From: Bacillus sp. AFS037270
GTDB lineage: Bacteria; Bacillota; Bacilli; Bacillales_B; DSM-18226
Assembly (NCBI RefSeq): GCF_002585305.1
Contig: NZ_NUNF01000010.1
Span: 1 to 64,000 of the forward strand
Direction of reading: 5' to 3'
Length of the DNA: 64,000 bases
Shown piece after piece: positions 6,851 to 16,906 of this stretch. The position numbers and the translations under genes are program-made. Position 1 is the stretch's first letter, and every line of letters begins with the position of its first letter. The notes beneath the pieces are model-generated. The model was given only the letters and a program-made list of their open reading frames with translations. It was not told the DNA's origin and searched no databases.

Positions 6851-7873
6851 ATGAAAAAACGGGAACAAGTGAAACGAAAAGATAATATAATCTACTTTCC
6901 CGGACTCGACAAACGATTAACAGACAAAGGTCTGGAAAGCCTAGAAAAGAAAAAATTTCATGAAGCGATTCCCCTATTAGAAGAGGCAAGGGAGCTCGAT
7001 CCAGATAATGAAAACATCTTAATCGGGCTTGTCCTTGCCTATTTTGAAGCAGGTGCATTTAAAAAAGCAAAGGTACTCGCAAATGAGATGCTGTTAAAAG
7101 GAATCGGCGACTATTTTCAGATGGTCGACTTGTATCTGACGGTCCTTATCCAGCTGCACGAATATCGGGAAATTGTGGCAACCATTGAAGCGCTCTTAGA
7201 TGAAAAGGAAATCCCACCTGAGAAACATGACCATTTTTTAACAATCTTGCAATTTAGCCGCCGGATGGCAGAAGGTCGTGAACAGCAAGATAATGAACAG
7301 GAAGAAGACTCTGAGGTTTCGGCCTTAAATCTACTTGAAATCGATGATATTAACGAACAAATGATCATAGTAGCGAATCTGGCCGACAAAAACATCCGTC
7401 CCTATCTAGATGAAATCACAAACTATTTAAAATTCGAGGCGGGACATCCATTTATAAAAACGCTTGTTTTAAATCTATTAAAGGAACAAGAAATAAATCG
7501 AGAACTAATAGTAAAGAAATTTGCGATCGAAAAAAAGGTCATTCCAATAAAGCTCCCTGAAGTCAGAGAGCAGCCCAAAATGCTAGCAGTAAAGGCATTA
7601 CTAGCAGAGCATTTAGAAAGTAACAATCCTGGTCTATATGAAAATGCTCTAAGTATCGTAGAGAGAACATTTTTAATTAGTTATCCATTTGAACTCGAGC
7701 CGAATTCCGCAGAAGCCTGGGCCGCAGCTTATGATATGCTCGTGCAAGAATATTTAGGAATGGACGCGGAAATTAGCAAAATAGCACGAAATTACGGAGC
7801 TGAACCGGTTGAAATTGAAAATGCTAGAGTGCAAATAGAGACAATTGAGAAAAATTCTTATCCTAATATTTAG
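6851..7873 (+). CDS. ysoA: TPR-repeat protein YsoA-like
   Basis: A soluble helical protein of 340 residues. Two tetratricopeptide-type repeats are visible at about residues 30-100 (FHEAIPLLEEARELDPDNEN; KKAKVLANEMLL), and the rest is helical and charged. The start is ATG 6851 with AGAAGGA (6836-6842); an upstream frame exists but has no ribosome site. The position directly before tig matches B. subtilis ysoA. The molecular role is unknown; TPR proteins usually hold protein partners. It is the first backbone gene after the island and reads toward tig, which has its own promoter. Confidence 0.8.
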   Translation: MKKREQVKRKDNIIYFPGLDKRLTDKGLESLEKKKFHEAIPLLEEARELDPDNENILIGLVLAYFEAGAFKKAKVLANEMLLKGIGDYFQMVDLYLTVLIQLHEYREIVATIEALLDEKEIPPEKHDHFLTILQFSRRMAEGREQQDNEQEEDSEVSALNLLEIDDINEQMIIVANLADKNIRPYLDEITNYLKFEAGHPFIKTLVLNLLKEQEINRELIVKKFAIEKKVIPIKLPEVREQPKMLAVKALLAEHLESNNPGLYENALSIVERTFLISYPFELEPNSAEAWAAAYDMLVQEYLGMDAEISKIARNYGAEPVEIENARVQIETIEKNSYPNI

Positions 7874-7882
7874 GTCTTGCTG

Positions 7883-7910
7883 TTGAAAGAAGGCGAACCT
7901 ATGTTATAAT
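7883..7910 (+). promoter_or_regulatory. Sigma-A-type promoter of tig
   Basis: TTGAAA (7883-7888), 16 bases, TATAAT (7905-7910), about 140 bases before the tig start. Confidence 0.7.
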
Positions 7911-8050
7911 GTAGGGGTTGCATTGTGTAAAAAACTATATTTTACATTTAAAAAATAGGGAAATGACTTGATAGACAAGACATTTTTCGACTCGACTCAA
8001 ATTCGTTATCGAATGAAAAGAGAATAGATTTGTTGGAGGGAAAAAAAGGT

Positions 8051-9328
8051 ATGACAACAAAATGGGAAAAATTAGAAGGAAACCGCGGTGTCCTTACTGT
8101 AGAAGTAAGCGCTGAAGAGGTAAACAAAGGCCTAGACGCGGCATTCCAAAAAGTGGTTAAGCAAGTAAACGTTCCAGGCTTCCGTAAAGGAAAAATGCCT
8201 CGTGGCATGTTCGAAAAACGTTTCGGTGTAGAAGCTCTTTATCAAGATGCATTAGATATCCTTCTTCCAGAAGCATACGGCAATGCGATTGACGAAACAG
8301 GAATCGAGCCAATCGACCGTCCTGATATCGACATTGAGCAAATGGAAAAAGGTAAAGAACTTATTTTCAAAGCAACTGTACAAGTGAAGCCAGAAGTTAA
8401 ATTAGGTGAGTACAAAGGCTTAGAAGTAGAAGAAATCGATACTACTGTAACTGATGAAGATGTTGCGAACGAATTAAAAACAATGCAAGAGCGTCAAGCT
8501 GAGCTTGTTGTTAAAGAAGACAGTGCAGCTGTAAATGGTGATACCGTTGTTCTTGACTTTGAAGGATTCGTTGATGGCGAAGCATTCGAAGGCGGAAAAG
8601 CTGAAAACCATTCATTAGAACTTGGTTCAGGTTCTTTCATCCCAGGATTTGAAGAACAATTAGTAGGCGTAAAAGCTGGCGAATCTAAAGATGTGGAAGT
8701 AACATTCCCTGAAGAATACCATGCTGCTGAGCTTGCTGGTAAACCTGCAGTATTCAAAGTGACTGTTCACGAAATCAAAGGAAAAGAACTTCCTGAATTA
8801 GATGACGAGTTTGCTAAAGATGTAGACGATGAAGTTGAAACTTTAGATGCATTAAAAGAAAAAATCAAAACTCGTTTAGAAGACAGCAAGAAGCATGAAG
8901 CAGAACATAACCTACGTGATACTTTAGTGGAAAAAGCTGCTGAAAATGCTGAAGTTGAAATTCCTGAAGTAATGGTTACGACTGAAGTAAACCGCATGCT
9001 TCAAGAGTTCGAACAACGCCTGCAAATGCAAGGTATGAACCTTGACCTTTACTTCCAATTCTCAGGTCAAGACGAAAATGCCTTACGTGAACAAATGAAG
9101 GAAGATGCTGGAAAGCGTGTGAAAATGAACTTAACGCTTGAAGCAATCGCTAAAGCTGAAAACCTTGAAGTAACAGAAGAAGATGTGAACGCAGAACTTG
9201 AAAGAATGGCTGGCATGTACAATATGCCTGTTGATACTATTAAACAAGCTCTTGGCGGCCTTGATGGTATTAAAGCAGATCTTCAACTTCAAAAAGCAGT
9301 TAACTTCTTAGTTGAAAATAAAAAATAA
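8051..9328 (+). CDS. tig: Trigger factor
   Basis: A ribosome-associated chaperone and peptidyl-prolyl isomerase that meets nascent chains at the exit tunnel. It has 425 residues, the usual length. The ribosome-docking loop GFRKGKMP is at residues 43-50. The FKBP-type isomerase domain is at about 155-245 ([31 protein letters not shown]), and the helical chaperone arms follow. ATG 8051 is chosen over the upstream TTG because GGAGGG (8035-8040) is well placed and it matches the family N-terminus ([11 protein letters not shown]). It has its own promoter and terminator and precedes clpX, as in B. subtilis. Confidence 0.97.
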   Translation: MTTKWEKLEGNRGVLTVEVSAEEVNKGLDAAFQKVVKQVNVPGFRKGKMPRGMFEKRFGVEALYQDALDILLPEAYGNAIDETGIEPIDRPDIDIEQMEKGKELIFKATVQVKPEVKLGEYKGLEVEEIDTTVTDEDVANELKTMQERQAELVVKEDSAAVNGDTVVLDFEGFVDGEAFEGGKAENHSLELGSGSFIPGFEEQLVGVKAGESKDVEVTFPEEYHAAELAGKPAVFKVTVHEIKGKELPELDDEFAKDVDDEVETLDALKEKIKTRLEDSKKHEAEHNLRDTLVEKAAENAEVEIPEVMVTTEVNRMLQEFEQRLQMQGMNLDLYFQFSGQDENALREQMKEDAGKRVKMNLTLEAIAKAENLEVTEEDVNAELERMAGMYNMPVDTIKQALGGLDGIKADLQLQKAVNFLVENKK

Positions 9329-9339
9329 TTAAAAGTTGG

Positions 9340-9370
9340 ACAAGGCGCGATATTTATCGTGCCTTGTTTT
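9340..9370 (+). terminator. Terminator of tig
   Basis: ACAAGGCGCGATA pairs with TATCGTGCCTTGT through one G-U pair, with a T tract. Confidence 0.85.
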
Positions 9371-9745
9371 ATACATTTTTTCAATTACATATTATAATAA
9401 AGACAGGGAAACCTTTTTAATGTTTCCGCTACTAATAATTTTAACTTTTTTACAATGGGCAGGAAAAAACGCAATCCATAGCGAATAAATATTTCCATAG
9501 CATTTTAAGATTTATTTTTTAAATTTATGGTTATGATTAATGAGTACATATTTTTTTTAAAACGAATTCCACAAACAAAAACGAGAAAAAGAAAACATAA
9601 TCGTTAAAGCGTTTTATTTCCAGTCCAATAGTCAAATGTGTTACAATGCAAAATACATACCATTAAAAGAGAGAAAAAACTCGGACTTGTTTGTGTAATT
9701 CACGAGCTTCAATAGGGTTTTAACACGTGTTAAGGGGTGAAAGAA
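9371..9745. other. tig-clpX intergenic region
   Basis: About 370 AT-rich bases. TACAAT near 9649 could be a -10 element for clpX, but I see no convincing -35. No CtsR-type direct repeat was found. No small gene is supported. Confidence 0.4.
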
Positions 9746-11005
9746 TTGTTTAAATTTAATGATGAAAAAGGACAGTTAAAGTGTTCCTTCTGTGGCAAAA
9801 CACAGGATCAAGTTCGTAAATTAGTTGCCGGGCCGGGAGTATATATATGTGATGAATGCATCGAGCTTTGCACGGAAATTGTTGAAGAAGAACTTGGAAC
9901 AGAAGAAGAAGTAGAATTCAAAGACGTACCAAAACCAAAAGAAATCTGTGAGATTTTGAATGAGTACGTTATTGGTCAGGATCAGGCCAAGAAATCGTTG
10001 TCTGTGGCGGTTTACAATCACTACAAGCGTATCAATTCTAATAGCAAAATTGATGATGTTGAGCTTTCAAAAAGTAATATCTGTATGATTGGGCCGACTG
10101 GTTCGGGTAAGACGTTATTGGCGCAAACATTAGCACGTATCTTAAATGTACCATTTGCGATTGCCGATGCTACTTCACTTACTGAGGCTGGTTACGTTGG
10201 TGAAGACGTTGAAAATATTCTTTTAAAATTAATCCAAGCAGCAGATTACGATGTAGAGAAGGCCGAAAAAGGCATTATTTACATCGATGAAATCGATAAA
10301 ATTGCCCGTAAATCGGAGAATCCATCGATTACTAGAGATGTTTCCGGTGAAGGCGTTCAGCAAGCTCTATTAAAAATTCTTGAAGGTACCGTTGCAAGCG
10401 TTCCTCCTCAAGGTGGAAGAAAGCATCCGCATCAAGAATTTATCCAAATCGATACGACGAACATCTTATTTATTTGCGGTGGAGCATTTGACGGAATTGA
10501 ACCAATTATTAAACGCCGTTTAGGCCAAAAGGTTATTGGCTTCGGTTCAGATGTCAAGCAAGTAGATATTGGCTCAAAAGAACTTCTCTCCAAAGTATTA
10601 CCTGAAGACTTGCTTCGTTTTGGATTAATTCCAGAATTTATTGGCCGTCTTCCTGTTATTGCAAGCCTTGAGCAGTTAGACGAGGCTGCATTAATTGAAA
10701 TCTTAACAAAACCAAAAAATGCACTTGTGAAGCAATATCAAAAAATGCTTGAAATCGATGATGTGGAGCTTGAATTTGAAGAAGATGCTCTAACTGAAAT
10801 CGCGAAAAAAGCAATTGAGCGGAAGACGGGTGCCCGTGGTTTACGTTCGATTATTGAAGGGATTATGTTGGATGTCATGTTCGACCTTCCTTCACGCGAG
10901 GATATCACGAAGTGTATTATTACAAAAGAAACCGTTGTTGATAACAGTGTTCCGAAGCTAGTATTAGAGGATGGAACTGTTGTGGTAGAAGAAAAATCTG
11001 CATAA
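9746..11005 (+). CDS. clpX: ATP-dependent Clp protease ATP-binding subunit ClpX
   Basis: An AAA+ unfoldase that feeds proteins to ClpP. It has 419 residues. The N-terminal zinc-binding dimer domain has Cys13, Cys16, Cys35 and Cys38. Walker A is GPTGSGKT (about 115-122) and Walker B is YIDEIDK (about 180). The IGF loop (VIGFGS) that docks on ClpP is present. The start is TTG 9746, giving [10 protein letters not shown] as in relatives, with AAGGGG (9732-9737) at proper distance; a GTG at 9737 lies inside that ribosome site. It is a single gene with its own terminator, followed by a 21-bp-period repeat array. Confidence 0.97.
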   Translation: MFKFNDEKGQLKCSFCGKTQDQVRKLVAGPGVYICDECIELCTEIVEEELGTEEEVEFKDVPKPKEICEILNEYVIGQDQAKKSLSVAVYNHYKRINSNSKIDDVELSKSNICMIGPTGSGKTLLAQTLARILNVPFAIADATSLTEAGYVGEDVENILLKLIQAADYDVEKAEKGIIYIDEIDKIARKSENPSITRDVSGEGVQQALLKILEGTVASVPPQGGRKHPHQEFIQIDTTNILFICGGAFDGIEPIIKRRLGQKVIGFGSDVKQVDIGSKELLSKVLPEDLLRFGLIPEFIGRLPVIASLEQLDEAALIEILTKPKNALVKQYQKMLEIDDVELEFEEDALTEIAKKAIERKTGARGLRSIIEGIMLDVMFDLPSREDITKCIITKETVVDNSVPKLVLEDGTVVVEEKSA

Positions 11006-11012
11006 GTGATTA

Positions 11013-11043
11013 AGGCCTGGCTTTTAAAGCTAGGTCTTTTTTT
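11013..11043 (+). terminator. Terminator of clpX
   Basis: GGCCTGGCTTT pairs with AAAGCTAGGTC (G-U pairs allowed), followed by seven T. Confidence 0.8.
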
Positions 11044-11072
11044 GTGGATTTATCCCATTAAATGGAAAATTA

Positions 11073-11197
11073 GCCAATTGTGTCTTAAAATGAGCCAAAG
11101 ATCATTAATTATGAGCCAATTCCCTAGAAAAATAGGCCAATCCCCATGAAAAATCAGCCAATAGCCTCAAAAAATCGGCCAAAGGCATCAAAAATAA
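11073..11197. repeat. 21-bp-period intergenic repeat array A (6 units)
   Basis: The word GCCAA recurs at 11073, 11094, 11115, 11136, 11157 and 11178, exactly 21 bases apart. It is preceded by A/T-rich sequence ending in TGA or similar (consensus about AAAATGAGCCAA). The remaining 9-10 bases of each unit vary freely. The same consensus recurs in array C between hemL and spoVID. Confidence 0.85.
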
Positions 11198-11240
11198 AGA
11201 TAGATCCCTTCCCCAGAAACGATTTGTTTTTACATTGTTG

Positions 11241-11269
11241 GTTTATTCCGCCAGTCTAAAGGAAATACT
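11241..11269 (+). promoter_or_regulatory. Sigma-F-type promoter of lonB
   Basis: GTTTA (11241-11245), exactly 15 bases, GGAAATACT (11261-11269). The -10 matches the sigma-F pattern GGnnAnAmT at every fixed position, and the -35 matches GywTA. B. subtilis lonB is known to be a forespore (sigma-F) gene. Confidence 0.7.
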
Positions 11270-11308
11270 TCTTACTATAGATGAGTACTAGTTGTAGGAG
11301 GGAAAAAT

Positions 11309-12976
11309 ATGAGTTGGACGGGGATTGCCTTATTTATACAGCTGTTTTTCGGTATTATTATAGGGCTGTATTTTTGGAATTTACTGAGGAGCCAGCGTAC
11401 CCAAAAAGTCTCCATTGATCGGGAATCCCGTAAAGAGATGGAACAGCTTCGCAAAATGAGATCGATATCCTTAACAGAACCGTTATCTGAAAAAGTTCGT
11501 CCTACCAGCTTTAATGATATTGTAGGCCAGGAAGATGGAATAAAATCATTAAAAGCAGCATTATGCGGGCCAAACCCGCAGCATGTGATTATTTATGGAC
11601 CTCCCGGGGTCGGAAAAACAGCAGCTGCCCGCCTTGTCCTCGAGGAAGCCAAAAGGAATAAAAAATCACCATTTAAACAACAATCCGTTTTTATTGAGTT
11701 AGATGCGACAACCGCTCGATTTGATGAAAGAGGAATTGCGGATCCGCTAATCGGTTCGGTTCACGACCCGATTTATCAAGGTGCCGGGGCAATGGGACAA
11801 GCAGGGATTCCCCAGCCAAAGCAGGGGGCTGTCACAAATGCCCATGGTGGAGTGCTGTTTATTGACGAAATTGGTGAATTACATCCGATTCAAATGAACA
11901 AACTGTTAAAAGTTTTAGAGGATCGTAAAGTTTTTCTTGAAAGTGCTTATTATCATGAAGAAAATACGCAGATTCCAACCCACATCCATGATATTTTTAA
12001 AAATGGCCTTCCAGCCGACTTTCGTTTAATCGGGGCCACTACGAGAACGCCAAGTGAAATTCCACCAGCGATTCGCTCGCGTTGTATGGAAGTATTCTTC
12101 CGTGATTTAAATCAGGAAGAAATTGTCACCGTTGCAAAAAAAGCAGCTGATAAAGTGAATATGGAAATAAGTGAGAAGGGTGTAGACACCTTATCTACAT
12201 ATGCAAGAAACGGCCGGGAAACGGTCAATATGATCCAAATTGCAGCAGGACTTGCGATAACAGAAGATCGAAGCTTTATTAAGGACGAAGATATCGAGTG
12301 GGTCATTCATTCTAGTCAAATGACGCCAAGGATGGAAAGAAAAATAAATGATATGTCCCATATTGGACTGGTTAATGGCTTAGCGGTTTATGGACCCAAT
12401 TCCGGTGCACTGCTAGAAATTGAAGTAACCGTCATTCCGGCAAAGGAAAAGGGTTCAATTAATATTACTGGAATTGTTGAAGAGGAAAGTATCGGTGGGC
12501 AGGGTAAATCGATTCGCCGTAAGAGTATGGCGCGCGGCTCCATCGAAAACGTTATTACCGTCTTACGTTCAATGGGTGTACCGGCAAATGATTATGATAT
12601 TCATGTGAATTTTCCAGGCGGGGTACCAATCGATGGTCCTTCGGCGGGAATTGCGATGGCTACGGGAATTTATTCCGCTATTTACAAAATTCCGATTGAC
12701 AATACGGTGGCCATGACAGGAGAAATTAGTATTCATGGTAATGTAAAGCCAATCGGCGGTGTGTATCCTAAAGTAAAGGCAGCCTTAAAAGCCGGGGCTA
12801 AAACCGTTATTATACCAGAAGAAAATATGCAAATGATTCTAAATGAAATTCAAGGAATCAACATTGTCCCAGTTACCCACCTTCAACAGGTGTTTGATCT
12901 TGCCTTGGTTAACTCATATCCAATAAATGAGGCCATACCAGCATCGATCGAATTATCGAAAAAAGAATCCATTTAG
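11309..12976 (+). CDS. lonB: ATP-dependent protease LonB
   Basis: A membrane-anchored Lon-type AAA+ protease expressed in the forespore in B. subtilis. It has 555 residues. One transmembrane segment is at about 5-25. Walker A is [10 protein letters not shown] (about 97) and Walker B is LFIDEIGEL. The C-terminal protease domain carries the Ser-Lys dyad: serine in DGPSAGIAMAT and lysine in the GGVYPKVKAALKAG stretch. ATG 11309 follows GGAGGG (11296-11301). A sigma-F-type promoter lies upstream and a terminator follows. It has no long N-terminal LAN domain, unlike LonA next door. Confidence 0.95.
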   Translation: MSWTGIALFIQLFFGIIIGLYFWNLLRSQRTQKVSIDRESRKEMEQLRKMRSISLTEPLSEKVRPTSFNDIVGQEDGIKSLKAALCGPNPQHVIIYGPPGVGKTAAARLVLEEAKRNKKSPFKQQSVFIELDATTARFDERGIADPLIGSVHDPIYQGAGAMGQAGIPQPKQGAVTNAHGGVLFIDEIGELHPIQMNKLLKVLEDRKVFLESAYYHEENTQIPTHIHDIFKNGLPADFRLIGATTRTPSEIPPAIRSRCMEVFFRDLNQEEIVTVAKKAADKVNMEISEKGVDTLSTYARNGRETVNMIQIAAGLAITEDRSFIKDEDIEWVIHSSQMTPRMERKINDMSHIGLVNGLAVYGPNSGALLEIEVTVIPAKEKGSINITGIVEEESIGGQGKSIRRKSMARGSIENVITVLRSMGVPANDYDIHVNFPGGVPIDGPSAGIAMATGIYSAIYKIPIDNTVAMTGEISIHGNVKPIGGVYPKVKAALKAGAKTVIIPEENMQMILNEIQGINIVPVTHLQQVFDLALVNSYPINEAIPASIELSKKESI

Positions 12977-12984
12977 AATAAAAG

Positions 12985-13021
12985 CTTCGGTTTGGAAGTA
13001 AAATCAAACCGAAGTTTTTTT
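12985..13021 (+). terminator. Terminator of lonB
   Basis: CTTCGGTTTG and CAAACCGAAG form a perfect 10-bp stem, followed by T7. Confidence 0.9.
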
Positions 13022-13188
13022 ATGAGAAAGAAAACCGTTGTGTTTGGGGAAAATAATTATAGTGAAAAACAAACAAGGTACACTCTCTAAAAATAGACAC
13101 GAAAAACCAAATGAGATAGAATTGTACAACAAAGACTATTCTGCTAGCAGTAGAAAAATAAGGAATTTGCATGTGGAGGTGCAGTATG

Positions 13189-15516
13189 ATGGCGGAACAG
13201 AATGAATTGATCGTCCCCCTCCTGCCGCTTCGAGGATTGCTCGTCTATCCGACAATGGTCCTTCATTTGGATGTAGGCCGTGAGAGATCTGTGCAGGCAC
13301 TCGAAAAAGCAATGGTAGATGACCATCTGATTTTTTTAACAACTCAAAAGGATGTCTCAATAGATGAACCTGCGGAAGAGGATTTATACAAATTGGGAAC
13401 CTTGACAAAGGTTAAACAAATGTTAAAGCTTCCTAATGGTACGATTCGCGTATTAGTGGAAGGCTTAAATAGAGCAGAGGTTGTTTCTTTTTATGATGAA
13501 GATGACTATTACTCCGTTAGTATCGTTACCTATGAGGACCCAGATACAAAGGATGTAGAAGATCAAGCCCTGATGAGAACGATGCTTGATTATTTCGAGC
13601 AATACATAAAATTATCAAAAAAGATTTCTGCTGAAACATTTGCGACCGTTGCTGATATTGAGGAACCAGGGCGAATGGCTGATCTGATTGCATCACATTT
13701 GCCAATCAAGTTAAAAGAAAAACAAGAAATTCTCGAGATGATCGATATCAAACAGCGGGTGAACCGCGTGATTGATACCATTCATAATGAGAAAGAAGTC
13801 CTTAATCTTGAGAAAAAAATTGGCCAGCGTGTAAAACGTTCAATGGAAAGGACGCAAAAAGAATACTATCTTCGTGAACAAATGAAGGCTATCCAAAAGG
13901 AATTAGGCGATAAAGAAGGAAAAACCGGCGAAATTGCCGACCTCACCAAGAAAATTGAAGAAGCAGGAATGCCAGAGCATGCCAAAAAAGCAGCCTTGAA
14001 AGAACTAGACCGTTATGAGAAGGTACCGGCCAGTTCTGCTGAAAGTGCAGTTATTCGTAACTATATTGACTGGCTGATTGCCCTGCCATGGTCCAAAACG
14101 ACGGATGATGATATCGATATCCTTCGTGCTGAAAAGATTTTAAATGAAGACCATTATGGACTAGAAAAGGTAAAAGAGCGTGTGCTTGAATATTTAGCGG
14201 TGCAAAAATTGACCAATTCTATTAAAGGTCCTATCCTTTGTCTTGCCGGACCTCCTGGGGTTGGTAAAACCAGTTTGGCCCGCTCGATTGCCACCTCTCT
14301 TAATAGGCATTTTGTCCGTGTTTCGCTTGGCGGTGTTCGTGATGAATCCGAAATCCGCGGTCATCGCAGAACCTATGTTGGGGCGATGCCAGGTCGGATT
14401 ATCCAAGGAATGAAAAAAGCAGGCACGACCAATCCGGTCTTTTTACTCGATGAAATTGATAAAATGTCGAGCGATTTTAGGGGTGATCCATCAAGTGCGA
14501 TGCTTGAGGTATTAGATCCTGAACAAAATCATAATTTTAGCGATCACTATATAGAAGAAACCTATGATTTATCAAAGGTTATGTTTATTGCTACAGCTAA
14601 TAATCTTTCCACTGTACCTGGCCCGCTGTTAGACCGGATGGAGATCATTACAATTGAAGGTTATACGGAAATTGAAAAAGTTCACATCTGCCGTGATCAT
14701 TTGCTGCCAAAGCAAATTAAAGAAAATGGCCTTTCCAAAGGGATTCTCCAAATGCGAGATGATGCAATCCTGAAAGTCGTTCGCTACTTTACTCGTGAAG
14801 CTGGTGTTCGTAGCCTCGAACGTCAAATGGCAACGATTTGCAGAAAAACAGCAAAGATCATCGTGGCTGGCGAGAAAAAGCGGGTTATCATTACGGAGAA
14901 GAACGTGGAAGAGTTCTTAGGCAAACCAAGATTCCACTACGGCATGGCAGAAGCTGAAGATCAAGTGGGAGTAGCAACAGGCTTGGCGTATACGACAGTT
15001 GGCGGTGATACCCTGCAAATTGAGGTTTCTTTATCACCAGGTAAAGGAAAACTGGTATTAACGGGTAAGCTTGGTGATGTCATGAAAGAATCGGCTCAAG
15101 CGGCTTTTAGTTATATTCGTTCCAAAGCAAATGAGCTTGGAATCGCGGAAGACTTCCATGAAAAATACGATATTCATATCCATGTCCCAGAGGGAGCGGT
15201 TCCTAAAGATGGACCATCTGCCGGGATTACCATGGCAACAGCCCTTGTGTCGGCATTAACTGGTAAACCGATCCGCCGTGAAGTAGGGATGACGGGTGAA
15301 ATTACCTTAAGAGGCCGAGTCCTTCCGATCGGCGGCTTGAAGGAAAAATCGCTTAGCGCCCATCGTGCCGGACTAAAGACAGTTATCATTCCTAAAGATA
15401 ATGTCAAAGATATTGATGATATTCCTGAAAGTGTTCGGGCCGATTTGGAATTTTTCCCTGTTTCCCATGTGGATGAAGTATTGAAGCGTGCCCTTTTAGA
15501 AGGTGGCGCTCGATGA
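13189..15516 (+). CDS. lonA: ATP-dependent protease LonA
   Basis: A cytoplasmic Lon protease that degrades damaged and regulatory proteins. It has 775 residues, about the B. subtilis length. The N-terminal LAN substrate domain starts [13 protein letters not shown]. Walker A is [11 protein letters not shown] and Walker B is FLLDEIDKM. The catalytic serine is in [10 protein letters not shown] and the lysine in [17 protein letters not shown] 13189 (MAEQNE) is chosen over 13171 and 13186 because GGAGGTG (13175-13181) precedes it at 7 bases and relatives start the same way. Its stop overlaps the ysxC start by 4 bases, so the two are translationally coupled. Confidence 0.96.
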   Translation: MAEQNELIVPLLPLRGLLVYPTMVLHLDVGRERSVQALEKAMVDDHLIFLTTQKDVSIDEPAEEDLYKLGTLTKVKQMLKLPNGTIRVLVEGLNRAEVVSFYDEDDYYSVSIVTYEDPDTKDVEDQALMRTMLDYFEQYIKLSKKISAETFATVADIEEPGRMADLIASHLPIKLKEKQEILEMIDIKQRVNRVIDTIHNEKEVLNLEKKIGQRVKRSMERTQKEYYLREQMKAIQKELGDKEGKTGEIADLTKKIEEAGMPEHAKKAALKELDRYEKVPASSAESAVIRNYIDWLIALPWSKTTDDDIDILRAEKILNEDHYGLEKVKERVLEYLAVQKLTNSIKGPILCLAGPPGVGKTSLARSIATSLNRHFVRVSLGGVRDESEIRGHRRTYVGAMPGRIIQGMKKAGTTNPVFLLDEIDKMSSDFRGDPSSAMLEVLDPEQNHNFSDHYIEETYDLSKVMFIATANNLSTVPGPLLDRMEIITIEGYTEIEKVHICRDHLLPKQIKENGLSKGILQMRDDAILKVVRYFTREAGVRSLERQMATICRKTAKIIVAGEKKRVIITEKNVEEFLGKPRFHYGMAEAEDQVGVATGLAYTTVGGDTLQIEVSLSPGKGKLVLTGKLGDVMKESAQAAFSYIRSKANELGIAEDFHEKYDIHIHVPEGAVPKDGPSAGITMATALVSALTGKPIRREVGMTGEITLRGRVLPIGGLKEKSLSAHRAGLKTVIIPKDNVKDIDDIPESVRADLEFFPVSHVDEVLKRALLEGGAR

Positions 15517-16094
15517 AGGTTGTTAGTTCTGATATAGTAATTAGTGCTGTTAAACCGGAACAATATCCGGAAACTGAGCTGCCGGAGTTTGCGCTTGCAG
15601 GCCGCTCTAATGTGGGAAAGTCCTCATTTATTAATAAGATGCTGAATCGAAAAGGTTTGGCACGGATTTCTTCTAAACCGGGTAAAACGCAGACATTGAA
15701 CTTTTACCTGATTAATGAAATTTTGCATTTTGTCGATGTACCGGGTTATGGGTATGCGAAGGTTTCAAAGACCGAGCGGGCCGCGTGGGGAAAGATGATT
15801 GAAACCTACTTTACGACACGGGAACAGCTTCGGGCGGTTGTTTTAATCGTTGACTTGCGCCATCCGCCAACCACTGATGATGTGATGATGTATGATTTTC
15901 TTAAACATTACGAGATCCCCTGCATCATTATCGCGACGAAGGCGGATAAAATCCCTAAAGGGAAATGGCAGAAACATTTAAAAGTAACACGCGAGACATT
16001 AGAACTAGATCAAAACGACCATATCCTTGTTTTTTCCTCGGAAACAGGCGAGGGCAAGGATCAAGCCTGGTCGATTTTGCAAAGTTATATGTAA
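15513..16094 (+). CDS. ysxC: Ribosome biogenesis GTP-binding protein YsxC (EngB)
   Basis: An essential GTPase needed for assembly of the 50S subunit. It has 193 residues. G1 is [10 protein letters not shown]3 is [10 protein letters not shown]4 is TKAD, and G5-like SSETGEG is near the end. The ATGA overlap with lonA places it in the same transcript. The long N-terminal lead (about residues 1-20) is typical of the family. The transcript ends in a bidirectional hairpin shared with the convergent ysxD-like gene. Confidence 0.96.
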   Translation: MKVVSSDIVISAVKPEQYPETELPEFALAGRSNVGKSSFINKMLNRKGLARISSKPGKTQTLNFYLINEILHFVDVPGYGYAKVSKTERAAWGKMIETYFTTREQLRAVVLIVDLRHPPTTDDVMMYDFLKHYEIPCIIIATKADKIPKGKWQKHLKVTRETLELDQNDHILVFSSETGEGKDQAWSILQSYM

Positions 16095-16101
16095 GAAAGA
16101 A

Positions 16102-16142
16102 AATAACCGCCTAGGCAGTTCTATCTGCATAAAGCGGTTATT
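16102..16142. terminator. Bidirectional terminator between ysxC and ysxD-like gene
   Basis: AATAACCGC (16102-16110) pairs with GCGGTTATT (16134-16142), with an inner GCAG/CTGC stem. T follows on the plus strand and the A run 5' of the stem gives T on the minus strand. It overlaps the stop codon of the minus-strand gene. Confidence 0.75.
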
Positions 16143-16626
16143 TTTTCTTTTTTAGTAAAAAATAAATACCAACAACAATTAAAAGGGCAGGCCAAAATTT
16201 CCAGACTAAATTCATCCCGTTTTGCAGCAGGCCAAAATAGCCGGCAATTTTATCATAAAACAGTAAAAGAACCGCTATAATGAGAAAAAGGAGGGCTTGA
16301 AACAGGCCTGTGTTTGTTTTTTGAAATCGAAGAAAGAAGCCTACAGATATAATTAAAATTAACATGCCAATCGTGTTCGTCGGCCAAAAGGCTAGATGTC
16401 CTGAAAGGTGAAAATGCAGGCCAAATCCAGTCATAATAACTCCAGGGAGAATCGCATCATATTCGTGTGCAGAGTACCCCTGACCTAAAAAAGCGGCACC
16501 GACAATAATAAGCAGTGTCGGCCATGTATAAAATTGTTGAAAAAGAGTAAAGCCTGTCTGCTGTAGTAGAAAATACGCCCCAAATCCGATTAGGATAATC
16601 CCAGGGAAAATTCGTTGGTTTTTCAT
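16138..16626 (-). CDS. Small polytopic membrane protein, YsxD-like
   Basis: A protein of 162 residues from ATG 16626, with five or six hydrophobic segments: FPGIILIGFGAYFLL, WPTLLIIVGAAFLG, AILPGVIMTGFGLHF, IGMLILIISVGFFL, ALLFLIIAVLLLF, and WKFWPALLIVVGIYFLL before a KKKK tail. The repeated G-x-G-x-Y-F-L-L pattern recalls the LiaF/LiaI-type DUF5668 membrane module. Its place between ysxC and hemA matches B. subtilis ysxD, recalled from memory, but here it points the other way. The frame extends five codons upstream to GTG; ATG is preferred, with GGTGG upstream. The function is not known. Confidence 0.65.
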   Translation of the reverse strand: MKNQRIFPGIILIGFGAYFLLQQTGFTLFQQFYTWPTLLIIVGAAFLGQGYSAHEYDAILPGVIMTGFGLHFHLSGHLAFWPTNTIGMLILIISVGFFLRFQKTNTGLFQALLFLIIAVLLLFYDKIAGYFGLLQNGMNLVWKFWPALLIVVGIYFLLKKKK

Positions 16627-16830
16627 TAAAAACACCACCACTTCCAGTAAGGTTCACTTGAATCTATTCTATTTTTTTGGTACTGTACATAGGGAAGTAT
16701 ATTAGAAATCCTATTTATTTTCATACTTAAGAATATGTAAAGGAATCTATGCTAAAGTCTTATTATAAGGCTCGTAATCAAGCGAGTTTATTTTATATTA
16801 GCATATTGTGTCATTTTATGTTCACATTTT

Positions 16831-16868
16831 CGAGCAAAATTCGAAATTGCTCGTGATATAATTATACT
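16831..16868 (+). promoter_or_regulatory. Candidate hemA promoter with inverted repeat
   Basis: CGAGCAA (16831-16837) and TTGCTCG (16847-16853) form a perfect inverted repeat with a near-palindromic centre (AATTCGAAA). It spans the -35 position (TTCGAA 16840-16845), followed after 17 bases by TATACT (16863-16868). An overlapping TATAAT is at 16857-16862. In B. subtilis this operon is controlled by PerR; the repeat here does not resemble a PerR box. Confidence 0.45.
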
Positions 16869-16906
16869 AGATAATACTGTAAACTCTTTGGGGGTGTAAT
16901 AAACAA

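Noticed and set aside
13022..13188. CtsR operator upstream of lonA
   Set aside because: No GGTCAAA direct repeats were found in the interval.
15174..15563. 129-codon minus-strand frame opposite lonA
   Set aside because: It is antisense to the conserved LonA protease domain; codon structure explains it.
16750..16870. PerR box upstream of hemA
   Set aside because: AT-rich words such as TTATTATAAG and GATATAATTATAC do not match the 7-1-7 PerR consensus well enough.
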